A stretch of 64,000 nt of DNA from Pleurocapsa sp. FMAR1. GTDB lineage: Bacteria > Cyanobacteriota > Cyanobacteriia > Cyanobacteriales > Xenococcaceae. Positions within the stretch are counted from its first letter, which is position 1. Each line of letters opens with the position of its first letter. The notes under the pieces were generated by a model. That model saw only the letters and a list, made by a program, of their open reading frames with translations. It searched no databases and had not been told where the DNA came from. Shown here piece after piece: positions 37,483 through 46,144 of this stretch. The translations under genes were made by a program, and so were the position numbers. The stretch is from positions 5,146,001 to 5,210,000 of the forward strand of contig NZ_OY762512.1 of assembly GCF_963665995.1 (NCBI RefSeq), read 5' to 3'.

Positions 37483-38838
37483 TTACTTAGCTATGGGAGT
37501 TTTTGCATTCAACTCACAGACAACCTGTATCGCCCCAACATTTCCCAAATAAGCAATGGGAAAATCAGGATCGAGAGTCACTTCTTTTTCGTAAGGCAAA
37601 CTTTTAGGTACCGTGATTCGCATGGTGTAGTTTCCTGTCGGAAAATTACTGCCATCAGCCAAAGACTTAACCCAAATAAAACCTGGAACTTCGTCTGTAG
37701 CCTGAGCTACTAAGTTGCCCGACTGTAAAATTTCGAGAGTCGAATTTCCCGCTACAGAATTTTCTGGATAGTAAAACCTAGCTGCAAAACCGCGATCGGG
37801 TACTGGTAGCTTTAGCTCGTTTTTGACATAGTTGGGACATTGAGGCACAAAAGGAACCCGTACATTTTTAAATAGACTACTTATAGGTTCGGGCGCGAAA
37901 ACATAAATTCCTCCTGTCAGAGCTACTATGGCAGTTACCAATCCGCCTAAAACCAGCCATTTTCTGTTTTTACGCCTACCTTTGCGAACCGTTCTCGTCG
38001 CCGAAACCGCAACTGGTTGATTTGATTCTAAATCTAGGGCGATCGCGTCACAAGCATCGATTAGCTGACATCCTTCTGTCTTGAGCATCTCCTCAAGCAG
38101 CTGAGTCATCTGCTGTGAAAAGCCTAATTCTTCTACTGATATGGGCTGATTCCAAGGTGGATTCTTGCCCAGGCGCAAAGCGAGAATAGTTTTAGCTAAA
38201 GCATAAAGATCCCATTGCGGAGTGGCGGTTGCCATGCCGTCTCGCTGCTCTGGATGAGCGTAGCCTGGAGTATAAATCCGCGTGTATCCTAGCTGTTCGT
38301 TCGTACCGATGCTTGTTTCCACCGCATTTAAAGTACTTAGATCGCAGGCAGAACCAAAATCGATAATTACCGTCGAGTTGTCTGTGTGTCGGCGCATCAA
38401 ATTGCTCGGCTTAATATCTCGATGGACAATTTTTTTGCTGTGAAGTTGAGCCAAACCATCTAATACCGACCAAAAAACTGTTTCAACTTCAGCGATGCTT
38501 AAAGCAGGATTTTCACCATCTAGGTACTTGCTATAATTAGTTCCGTGGATAAATTCCTGAACTAGATAAAGTTTCCCATCACTCTCAAACAAAGCGTGAA
38601 CTTTAGGGATGCTGTAATGACTGACTTTATCGAGTATTTCCGCCGTTCGTTTAAAAGTGCGCTTTCTTAACTTCTTTTCTTCATTATCTCCCTTGATTAT
38701 CAGTTCTAATAAAGCTCTTACTGGCTGGCGAAGATCGAAATTATCTTTCACAGCATAAACCAGAGCAAAACTACCTTGCCCAACAAGCTGCTCTACTTGA
38801 TAGCTAGCTATTCTCTTTGGCTTAGACGCTTGATTCAT
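37483..38838 (-). CDS. Hanks-type Ser/Thr kinase with periplasmic tail
   Basis: 451 residues. The kinase domain spans residues 10-275, with glycine loop GQGSFALV, catalytic loop IVHRDIKPSN (Asp141) and metal-binding DFG (Asp160). The strand where the ATP-anchoring VAIK lysine should lie reads PVRALLELIIKG, so the canonical beta3 lysine is missing; a nearby Lys49 might substitute. The APE region is present as YAHPEQ. TM is at about 295-315. A periplasmic beta-rich tail of about 130 residues follows (WVKSLADGSNFPTGNYTMRI). It lies upstream of the Q-rich and FHA-AAA genes on the same strand, so kinase, scaffold and FHA-AAA machine probably form one pathway. Confidence 0.88.
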   Translation of the reverse strand: MNQASKPKRIASYQVEQLVGQGSFALVYAVKDNFDLRQPVRALLELIIKGDNEEKKLRKRTFKRTAEILDKVSHYSIPKVHALFESDGKLYLVQEFIHGTNYSKYLDGENPALSIAEVETVFWSVLDGLAQLHSKKIVHRDIKPSNLMRRHTDNSTVIIDFGSACDLSTLNAVETSIGTNEQLGYTRIYTPGYAHPEQRDGMATATPQWDLYALAKTILALRLGKNPPWNQPISVEELGFSQQMTQLLEEMLKTEGCQLIDACDAIALDLESNQPVAVSATRTVRKGRRKNRKWLVLGGLVTAIVALTGGIYVFAPEPISSLFKNVRVPFVPQCPNYVKNELKLPVPDRGFAARFYYPENSVAGNSTLEILQSGNLVAQATDEVPGFIWVKSLADGSNFPTGNYTMRITVPKSLPYEKEVTLDPDFPIAYLGNVGAIQVVCELNAKTPIAK

Positions 38839-39392
38839 ATCTTAGACTGCAAAGCGGATTGTTAATAAATAATATAGCGATCGCCTCGTTTCAATTATCA
38901 AATCGTTCAAATAAAAAATCTTAATTTTAGTCGCACGACTGATAGTTAACGCCTGTAACTATTCAATAATAAGTTATTGTTCTTAATTCTAGAATTAACC
39001 GCAGTCGATATATCTAACGGTTAATCGTTTCAAATCAATTAATATAGGTTTAAACTCTATTTTTTTTGATTTTACTAAGTAATATTACATAAAATTGTTT
39101 ACAATTATCACCATAGCAAAATTTTAGCTACGTCATGCGTGATAAGATTTTAAGCACCTATTTTGGTATCTATATATACAATTTTTTGATTTTGTCGAGC
39201 TTGGTTAAATTATGATACTTTTAAACTTTTATTGAGCGTTAATAGCTGTTGCCAAGACAAATAGTGCTTCTAGATCTAAATGTGCTATAGGTAAGCTATT
39301 GCCTAAAAAATATTAAACTTACAAATAGTTTTAGTCAGCTTTTATTACTTTTAAAACCTGCAATTTTTTTGAATTGTCCGCTTCTTACTATA
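38839..39392. promoter_or_regulatory. Divergent intergenic region, kinase and TPR genes
   Basis: About 550 bp of AT-rich sequence with no frame I would call. It separates the leftward kinase operon from the rightward exported TPR protein, so both promoters lie here. A HIP1-like site spans 38877-38884. No operator is evident. Confidence 0.45.
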
Positions 39393-41288
39393 ATGATAAA
39401 ACCTAATTTTAGTCAAAACGAGCGCCTGTCTTTAGACCCAAAGGATTCTTCTAATAGCTTAAAAGTTGTACGTTGGAAGACATCTTTGTTTTTGTTGTCT
39501 ACTGCCGCACTGCTAGTTCCCAGCTTGCCCCTCAGAGCCGAGATCGTTCGGGGCATTATCAAAAATTATAGTCCTCAGAACCAGCAGGCTACTATTAGTC
39601 TGGGCGAGGAGGATGATGTAGGTAAATACGATCGCGGCAAAATTCAACTAACCAGTCTTGATAGCCCAAATACCAAATTTATCGGTGCAAATGTTACCGT
39701 AATTAGCGTTGAAGAAAATTCAGCCGTCGTTAGCGTTCGCGAAGTTCCTGGGATACAGGTGCCTATTCAAGCAGGAACAGAGGTGGTTTTAGATACTGAT
39801 TCGGGTTTGGCTCAACGGGAAGAAGAAGCAAAAGTTATTGCCACACAACAGGCAGAAGAAGCCCGTCGTCAGCAACAGCTAGAAGAAGCTCGCGCCGAAC
39901 AAGCCCGTCGCCAACGAGAAGCCGAACAAGCCCGTGCAGAGGAAGCCCGTCGCCAGCGTGAAGCCGAAGAAGCTCGTATTATAGAAGCTCGTCGTCAGCA
40001 ACAGCTAGAAGCAGAGCGTACCGAACAGGCTCGTCAACAACAGCAACAAGCAGAGGCAGAAGCCGCCACAACAGCACAGCCCGATATTGCCTCACAACCC
40101 GATCTACCCAGTCAAGCTCAGCCAGATAAAATCAAACTAGAAGAAGCCGAAGATTTGTGGAACTCTGAAGCTAAAGCTGAGGATGTTGACAAATTACCTT
40201 CAGATTATCTTCTTGCCTATACTAGCGCCAGAGAGCAACCTAGTCCGGAAAGCTACTATAAATTTGCTCAAGTTCTAATTAACTACGAAATTTTTGATAA
40301 AGCATCAGAATGGCTAGAAGAAACTAAGGTACGTTTTCCTGAGACTGCGACAGTCAACAACCTCTATCGTGCGGTAGCTTTAATCGAACAGGGCGATATC
40401 GAAGCAGGGTCAAAGATTTTGGCAACTACCAATCTGCCTCAAGATCCCTTAACCAACGACTTTAAAACTTACTCATATATTAATCAGGGTCAGTGGGATA
40501 AAGTTTTATCTCTGTCTAACACCAAAACAGCGGCTAGCTACAACAACAATCTCATCGCTCTTTACTGTAGACAGCCGTTTACTTTTGATCGCGAGACAAA
40601 TTTACCTCCAGGTAACTGCCCTCTGCCTCATCAATCTTTTGAAATTAAAGAACAAGACTATAATAACGATGAAGAATTTACGGAGGTCGAGCAAAACGAG
40701 CGACACAAACAAGCCGTTGCTAAACTAGCACGAGAAGCGATCGCTGCCTATCCAGAAGATCCTTATATTCTAAATACTCTGGGCTTTATTGCCCTTCAGT
40801 CTGAAGATTATGAAACTGCCTACGACCGCTACCAGGAGCTATCAAAACTACTGGCTCTTGGCTCAAAAATACCGCCTCGCTTTCAAATCTTCAAGGCAAA
40901 TGCCGAGAAATATGCTGCCAACTACAGTCAAAACCACGACTTTTTAGCCAGAAATACTAGCGACCTCGCATCCCAGCGTTCGGAACAAGACTCCGTAACT
41001 GATGCCGTTATTATTGGTGGAGTAGGAAGTACTGTTCTTGGAGTCCTTAATGATGCTGGTCCAGTTGGTATTGCTGGGGGACTTTTATCTGCATTTTTAG
41101 GTATGAACAAGTCAAAGTCAAAGTCTAAAAGTATTGAGGAAGAACGAAACTCAGTTCTCGACCAGATGCAGGTTACATTTACCGAAGATATGAACCTAGT
41201 GCCAACACCACCAGAACTTGAAGCAAATTTGTTGTTAAAACTAACCTCCAGACAAGCAGACCAAAGAGTAAATCTTAACAATAACTGA
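39393..41288 (+). CDS. Exported coiled-coil/TPR protein
   Basis: 631 residues from ATG at 39393; a TTG eight codons upstream is possible but unlikely. There is a signal peptide (WKTSLFLLSTAALLVPSLPLRA). A beta-rich domain of about 90 residues follows. Residues about 140-225 form a highly charged helix with many repeats of EEARRQREAEQARAEEARRQ. A helical TPR-like region comes next (SYYKFAQVLINYEIFDKASEW, YILNTLGFIALQSEDYETAY). Near the C-terminus a glycine-rich hydrophobic stretch (VIIGGVGSTVLGVLNDAGPV) could be a membrane segment. The divergent placement next to the kinase/FHA-AAA genes suggests a related envelope function. The charged helix resembles TolA-type spacer helices. The function is unknown. 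Confidence 0.75.
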   Translation: MIKPNFSQNERLSLDPKDSSNSLKVVRWKTSLFLLSTAALLVPSLPLRAEIVRGIIKNYSPQNQQATISLGEEDDVGKYDRGKIQLTSLDSPNTKFIGANVTVISVEENSAVVSVREVPGIQVPIQAGTEVVLDTDSGLAQREEEAKVIATQQAEEARRQQQLEEARAEQARRQREAEQARAEEARRQREAEEARIIEARRQQQLEAERTEQARQQQQQAEAEAATTAQPDIASQPDLPSQAQPDKIKLEEAEDLWNSEAKAEDVDKLPSDYLLAYTSAREQPSPESYYKFAQVLINYEIFDKASEWLEETKVRFPETATVNNLYRAVALIEQGDIEAGSKILATTNLPQDPLTNDFKTYSYINQGQWDKVLSLSNTKTAASYNNNLIALYCRQPFTFDRETNLPPGNCPLPHQSFEIKEQDYNNDEEFTEVEQNERHKQAVAKLAREAIAAYPEDPYILNTLGFIALQSEDYETAYDRYQELSKLLALGSKIPPRFQIFKANAEKYAANYSQNHDFLARNTSDLASQRSEQDSVTDAVIIGGVGSTVLGVLNDAGPVGIAGGLLSAFLGMNKSKSKSKSIEEERNSVLDQMQVTFTEDMNLVPTPPELEANLLLKLTSRQADQRVNLNNN

Positions 41289-41336
41289 GACACGAAAAAT
41301 TGTTTGAGGGATTAAACTTTGTTGCGTAGCTTTTAC

Positions 41337-41645
41337 GGTAGTGTTGCAAGAAGCTAAGACAAAAGTAGAAAATAAGAGGTAAAGCTCGAATCAACCGCGC
41401 TTTATCTCAATTTCACTTAGCAATCCCAAATAGAGAAAGAACAAACCTGATTTGACCTACAATATCATCTCGTTTTACGTTTTTGATTTGACCCTTACGG
41501 ATCATATTCATCGATTCGTAACTAGAAATGGTTCTCTTGGCACTCCAAAAATTACAAAAATTCTGGCTAGTTGTAACTCGCAGCTTCGTATAACGGTGGT
41601 CTTGTTCGGGCGAATTATTCAAGTATTTCACTCCAGACATTTGAG
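41337..41645 (-). pseudogene. IS6-family transposase C-terminal remnant
   Basis: The minus strand encodes VKYLNNSPEQDHRYTKLRVT and SSYESMNMIRKGQIKNVKRD, then ends like the 10816-11105 copy. It starts with a terminal-repeat-like GGTAGTGTTGCAAGAAG. It is the third copy in the window of the same truncated IS6 end. Confidence 0.75.
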
Positions 41646-41732
41646 CGGATGGTTAAAATAGTAGAAAATTACGAAAGGTTGAAGAAAAAAACTGGGGGAC
41701 TATCAAAATTAAGTCTAGAAAATTAAGTTTTA

Positions 41733-42195
41733 ATGAATGCACGAATATTTGAGAGAATACAAAACTTATTTTCAACAACTCGATTGCGAGACAAAGCGTT
41801 GGCGGGGTTTCCCCGCTTAAAGCTATTGTCGAGGGTGGGTATGCTGGGGAAACCCCAGCACTCCTCTGGTCCATATTGGACAATCTTGAGGATTAGATGA
41901 ATCAAATGTTGCTCGGACAATTAAGAAGATAGAAAATGTTTTGGTTCAAGAGAAAGATTTTAGACTGCGGGCGCAAAAAAGAATTATTAAAAGAAAATAA
42001 AAACCAAGAAATATTGTAATTGATGTTACAGAAACACCAATTGAGCATCCCAAAAAAAACAAAAGCAATTTTACAGTAGTAAGAAGAAAAAGCATACTTT
42101 AAAATCTCAAATAGTAGTTGAGCAAGAAAGCAAAAAAATCCTGTGTACTGCACATGGTAGAAAACAACATAACTTCAAGTTGTTTAAGAGAATTG
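41733..42195 (+). pseudogene. IS5-type transposase remnant with palindromes
   Basis: The plus strand encodes IVIDVTETPIEHPKK and further on KKILCTAHGRKQHNFKLFK in a shifted frame. These are the first catalytic Asp and following block of a DDE transposase of the IS5/HARBI1-like type. Upstream, the frame beginning NARIFERIQNLFSTTRL is cut at 41784 by a palindromic element. Several frameshifts make it inactive. Confidence 0.65.
41784..41870. repeat. GAGACA...GTCGAGG palindrome plus second hairpin
   Basis: GCGAGACAAAGCGTTGGCGG leads into the core GCGGGGTTTCCCCGC and ends ATTGTCGAGG, matching the 9384-9434 element. A second hairpin, GCTGGGGAAACCCCAGC, follows directly. Both lie within the transposase remnant. 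Confidence 0.75.
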
Positions 42196-42199
42196 ACTG

Positions 42200-42566
42200 C
42201 TCACCGCCTTAAAAGGGTCGGTGATTGAGGCGAGGAAATGAGGAGCGACCCCGCGTCGCCGAAGGGCGCAAGGGAACGCGCTCCGATGCCTCCGTCTAGG
42301 AGGCATATTCCACTCGCCTCTAAAGTTTTTAGTTTTTGGTTTTTAGTTTTTAGTTCCAATTAACTACTAATAACAATCGCGTGGAGCAAGCCCTGGAGGG
42401 CTTCGCCTTCGCTCTGCGAAGTCGGCACGTTCCAACGTGCGCCTGCCAAAGGCAGTCGGCGAACTCCAGTTCGCACTAATAACTCAATCGTGAATTGCGC
42501 ACGGGGCTTTAAACCCATTCATTAAACGGTAAAATTCGTTTACCAGAACCAGCTATTTGTTTAGGG
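42200..42566. repeat. Intergenic GC-rich hairpins and TTTTTAG repeats
   Basis: No gene is visible. The stretch holds several hairpins, for example GCCTCCGTCTAGGAGGC, GGCACGTTCCAACGTGC and GCCTGCCAAAGGC. A short tandem run of TTTTTAGTTTTTGG separates them. The same GGCACGTTCCAACGTGC hairpin occurs at about 43932 inside cluster 2 of the nested element. Confidence 0.65.
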
Positions 42567-42945
42567 GGCGTTGCATCCCTGCGGGATAATCTAAAGAGGA
42601 ATGGTATCAAAATGAAGATAGTGGAGTAAAAGTTTGATTGATGCTCGAAGCATCTCTTCGCACTTAGAATAACAAAGAGTTTTCCTTTTGAGGCGAGCTA
42701 GATAGTGTCTTAGTCGTGTATTTTCTCCTTCGACTCTCGTCATGTACGTCTTCAATAGCAAATGGTCGCAATCATTGATCAAGCAAGGATAGACCAACCA
42801 GCCATCAGTAACATACAGAAATGATTCCCAACCTCTGATTATTTTCGCGCTTTGGCTCGAATGTTTGAGCATAGCGATCGCCTAATACCCAGGATAAGAC
42901 TCCTGGTTGCCAGTGATTTACTACCGTCCACAACCACTTCTTATT

Positions 42946-43458
42946 TTGTCTTGGTGCGCGTTCGCGATTCGTCTTGAAAAGACGCGGTGAAGCAGTTGCG
43001 GTGGACAGGTTCCCTGGCATAAGCAAAGGCACGAACCCGAAGGGAGGTTCCCTCCGTTGCGAGACACCCTCGACAGTACGTGCGTACAAGTACGTGCGTA
43101 CAAGTCCTTCGTTCGTCTGCGGAGGGAAAGCCAAGGCGCGTTTTGAGTGGGAAGCTTCTCACTCAAAAGCCGCCGTTCCTGCAAGGCTGTCTCGCAAAAC
43201 CGTTGCGGGGGGTACCCCTTGGTTGTCGAGGGCGAGCAAACTGAGTCAAGACCCCGCGTGCGCGAACTGTCGGCGCGTTTTGGGTGGGAAGCTTCCTACC
43301 CAAAAGCCGCCGAGGAGTTCGCCGCCGTTGCGAAGCGCGAAAAAGCGTTGCGGGTCTGCGACCCGTTGAGCTTATTGAGCAAGAAGCAACGTCGAGCCGC
43401 AAAATGCGGCTGGCGCAAGGGAATGCTAACGGGTGTTGAACCATGCGCGGGGGTCGCA
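42946..43458. repeat. Palindrome cluster 1 in IS1-like transposase
   Basis: About 510 bp of dense GC-rich hairpins lie between codons for GKK and NKKWLW of the transposase. It includes GAGACACCCTCGACAG (about 43060) and a GCTGTCTCGC...GGTTGTCGAGG element (43186-43232). Long frames through it on both strands are repeat translations, not genes. Confidence 0.8.
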
Positions 43459-43794
43459 CCGCTTTTTTACCTACGAAGGTTTGTAGTTCATCAATTTCTG
43501 TAATTTCGGGCATTTCTTCAACAGATGGTGCATTAGGTAGCTTATTAGCAGCTGCTTTAACCCATCTAATTATTGTATTGTGGTTGACTCGTGATACTCT
43601 TTCAATGGCGCGAAAGCCTAACCCATTAACGTACATTTTGAGCGTGGTTGGATAACTTTCTTTGACCGATAGAGGATATCCGATTTTGGTATACTCTTCA
43701 ATAAATTGACGCTGACATTCTTTACACTGATAGTTTTGCTTTCCGTATGGGATGACCATTTTATACTTACTTTGGTAATCGGATTTGGTATCAG

Positions 43795-44312
43795 ATGCGG
43801 ACGAAGCGTCCTTTCTCGCAACGGGGGTTCCCCCCTGCGCATGGTTCAGCAGTTTCGCAGGGCGCGGTACCGCCCAAGTCGCGTCTAGCGACAGGCTCTG
43901 GAGAGCCTCGCCTAACGGGAGGAAAGTCGGCACGTTCCAACGTGCGCTGCTTTGCAGCCTGCAGCGGGGAACCCCCGCCACCCTCAGCAATAGCGCTACT
44001 CGGAGGGAACCTCCGCAACGCTTTGCTTCGCAACGCAACTGTCTCGCAACGGGCGAGTGGAATATGCTCTCAGGCTCTATCGAGCCTCGACGTTGCTTCT
44101 TGCTCAACCAAGGCTTTAGCCGCAGGTAGCTCGCCCTCGACAGTCGCTCTTTGTTGGAAACCAACAAGATCGCGCTGTCTCGCAACGGGGGAAACCCTTT
44201 CAGCATTTGCTCATGGGGGTTTCCCCCATGAGCAAATGCTTCACCGCAACGCTATCGGAAAGCATTACATGCGGACAAGTCCTTTGTTTGCGCAGTAGCG
44301 GCGAACGGCACG
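43795..44312. repeat. Palindrome cluster 2 in IS1-like transposase
   Basis: About 500 bp of GC-rich hairpins replace the region between the InsA zinc-finger halves. It includes GGCACGTTCCAACGTGC, a CCCTCGACAGTCGC...GCGCTGTCTCGC element at about 44134-44193, and ACATGCGGACAAGTCCTTTG at about 44268. The last word also abuts the second copy of the IS630/IS1 block at 56459. Confidence 0.8.
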
Positions 44313-44319
44313 TATAGCA

Positions 44320-45273
44320 TTACGCATATACGTCAGGACATTTTTTGAAAGCTGTATCAACACATTCTCTAACAGTCTCAAATTCTTTAACTCTCTGCTT
44401 CATCCAAGTTTTGAGAACCGACCACCAACGCTCTATCTTGTTTAGATCGGCAGAATAAGAGGGCAAATACCAAATCTGGCACCCTGCTTCTTCTACTATT
44501 TCTTGAATACTTTGTCCTTTATGAAAAGTAGCATTATCAATAATAATGATATTTCCAGGTTGAAGTTGAGGAATCAAACTTTCTTTAAGCCATGTCTCAA
44601 ATAAATCTCGATTACATGACCCTTCAAAAGTTAACGGAGCAAACACTTTTCCTTCTTTGAATGCAGCAATCCAACTTACTCTCTCATTTCTTTTACCAGA
44701 TTTGAGTGCCTAACATCTTTCTCCTTTGGGGCTATAACCATAGGGATAATCGTCTCGGTTATCGAATCCTGCTTCATCCACATAAACTAGGTTATTTGCC
44801 TGTTGATGTTTTAGTTGCTCTTGAAATTCTTTTCTTTTCTCTTCATCTGTTTCTTGATATCCGTAAGTTTGTCTTGGTCAGCGTACATGCGGGCAAGCCC
44901 TTTGTCTTGCGCCTGTCGGCGACGCGGGGTCTGACCGCTTTTTTTCTGGTTATGCCTAACTTTTTAATTCCATCACTAATATTTTGCTGGGTAAGATTCT
45001 CTCCCCACAAATCTGCCATTTGCTGTTGTGTCTTATCTTTATGTTGTTTAACAAACTGTTTGAATCTCTCTAAATCCTGAATTTTTCGCTCTTCTCTGGT
45101 GGGACGCTCGGCGACCGCTTTAAAGAGTCTCCTGTTTCTTGTTCTCTTTTCAGCCATAGGTCTAAGGTGTTACGGCTTATTTTCATCAATCGACAAATAG
45201 TTCTCTTCTTTTCACCTCTAGAACAGGCATCTACGGCTTTTTTTCTTAAATCGTAGCTATAGGGAGCAGGCAT
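44320..45273 (-). pseudogene. IS630 transposase, multiply disrupted
   Basis: The N-terminal helix-turn-helix part reads PAPYSYDLRKKAVDACSRGE and TICRLMKISRNTLDLWLK. Its frame is shifted by an extra AG compared with the copy at 57021-57449. After LGITRKK a GC-rich insert (about 67 bp, with GGTCAG...CTGACC ends) shifts the frame. The native continuation YGYQETDEEKRKEFQEQLKH is still readable in another frame. An amber codon follows in GERC-stop-ALKSG. The catalytic C-terminus is the last 108 residues. Confidence 0.85.
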
Positions 45274-45453
45274 TATTTTTCGGTTTTGGCGAGCGGATTT
45301 TAGCTAATAAGGTGTTACGGCTTATTTTCATCAATCGACAAATAGTTCTCTTCTTTTCACCTCTAGAACAGGCATCTACGGCTTTTTTTCTTAAATCGTA
45401 GCTATAGGGAGCAGGCATTATTTTTCGGTTTTGGCGAGCGCTTTTATTTTAGC
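45164..45453. repeat. 145-bp tandem duplication inside IS630 copy 1
   Basis: The unit starting AAGGTGTTACGGCTTATTTT at 45164 is repeated starting at 45309. It covers the first codons of the transposase and upstream sequence. Copy 2 of the large repeat has it only once, so the duplication happened after, or was lost in, one of the copies. Confidence 0.85.
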
Positions 45454-45487
45454 TAATTTTGTCCTAACCTAGCCACGTATTGCTATA

Positions 45488-45885
45488 TGTGCCATCGTCA
45501 TGCTTTCGCATGACTTTGCTTCTGTCCGAAGCTGTGGGTCTTCTCTCATTTCCTCGCCCCAAAACGCGCCTTCTCTGTCCAAGAGCCTGTCTTGAGACAG
45601 TTGTTCATGGGACAAAGGCGCACTTCCGCATGTGACCCCACCGCGAGAGTGGAATAGCGCTTGGGTCTGTTGCAAACGGCTGTTTTTGGGACAGAATACT
45701 CTGACCCAACCTCGACAGTTCCTTTAAGCGGGGTTCCCCCGCCAACGGACTGTCTCGCAAAACACGCCTTGGCTTCCCCCCGTTGAAGAACTGAACCAAG
45801 ACAGCCCTTTAATTCAGGGCATTTCCGTGCAGCAAAGACCACACTGTCTCGCTGTTCCACACCCGAAGTTCAAAGGAACGCGCGA
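45488..45885. repeat. Palindrome cluster 3
   Basis: GC-rich hairpins within the 5-prime part of the IS1-like element. It includes a CCTCGACAGTTCC...GGACTGTCTCGC element around 45711-45760 with the core GCGGGGTTCCCCCGC, and the word GGCGCACTTCCGCATGT at 45613. Frames read through it are not genes. The cluster is duplicated at 57519-57916. Confidence 0.8.
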
Positions 45886-46136
45886 GTTTACGAATTTGCT
45901 TTGATTGACAATTAGGACATTTCATTCTTTAGTGTTATCAAATCATCCCGCAAGTATGCAACGCCAATTTTTAAATATAAATAAGATTAGAGAGAAACAT
46001 TTTAAACTATGATTCCTCTCTTTTTTTTGCTTAAATTTAAAGTTATTATCCAATTAAAAATTTATTGCCTAAACTATAAATGTTTGATCGCTTCGTCGCC
46101 ACTTGGCTTATTGGTTTACCCTCTCCATGAGAAGTA

Positions 46137-46144
46137 TTTTAATT
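46137..46144. repeat. 8-bp IS1 target duplication, left copy
   Basis: TTTTAATT lies immediately left of the IS1 end and is repeated exactly at 46927-46934 on the right. An intact pair shows that this is the original insertion site of the IS1 copy. Confidence 0.9.

Larger units (their letters stand above)
44313..45487 (-). mobile_element. IS630-family element, inactive
   Basis: The ends TATAGCATTACGCATATACG and, inward from the right, TATAGCAATACGTGGCTAGG share a TATAGCA-TACG core and a TAGGACA block further in. The DDE residues are visible: Asp in LVYVDEAGF, Asp in IIIDNATFHK and Glu in LNKIERWWSVLK. The transposase (45273-44320, minus) is broken by an in-frame TAG near 44710, a palindromic insert at about 44874-44941 and a 2-bp insertion. 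Confidence 0.85.
42591..45925 (-). pseudogene. IS1-like transposase in scattered pieces
   Basis: The pieces run right to left: MKCPNCQSKQIRK (45925), YGKQNYQCKECQRQFIEEYT (about 43740), AIERVSRVNHNTIIRWVK (about 43590), DELQTFVGKK (about 43470), NKKWLWTVVNHWQPGVLSWV (about 42930) and LRHYLARLKRKTLCYSK to the stop at 42591. In order they rebuild an InsA/InsB-type transposase with zinc-finger cysteines and the DELQTF acidic motif. It cannot be translated as it stands. Confidence 0.75.
42567..45965 (-). mobile_element. Nested IS1-like element (split and inflated)
   Basis: The left end GGCGTTGCATCCCTGCGGGAT and the inward-read right end GGCGTTGCATACTTGCGGGAT are matching inverted repeats. Between them I see InsB C-terminal codons (42591-42945), a palindrome cluster, InsA plus the start of InsB (43459-43795), a second cluster, a complete IS630 (44313-45487), a third cluster (45488-45885) and the InsA start MKCPNCQSKQIRK (45925 leftward). 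An element normally near 0.8-1 kb is thus spread over 3.4 kb. This reconstruction is mine from order and strand of the pieces. Confidence 0.65.

Noticed and set aside
43163-44206. 347-residue open frame on the minus strand
   Set aside because: Only the middle part is a transposase piece. Both ends are translations of GC-rich palindrome clusters, so it is not a single gene.
45546-45860. Arg/Cys-rich 104-residue frame (and its copy at 57577-57891)
   Set aside because: It lies wholly in palindrome cluster 3. GC-rich repeats open long frames on several strands, and the residues match no protein pattern.
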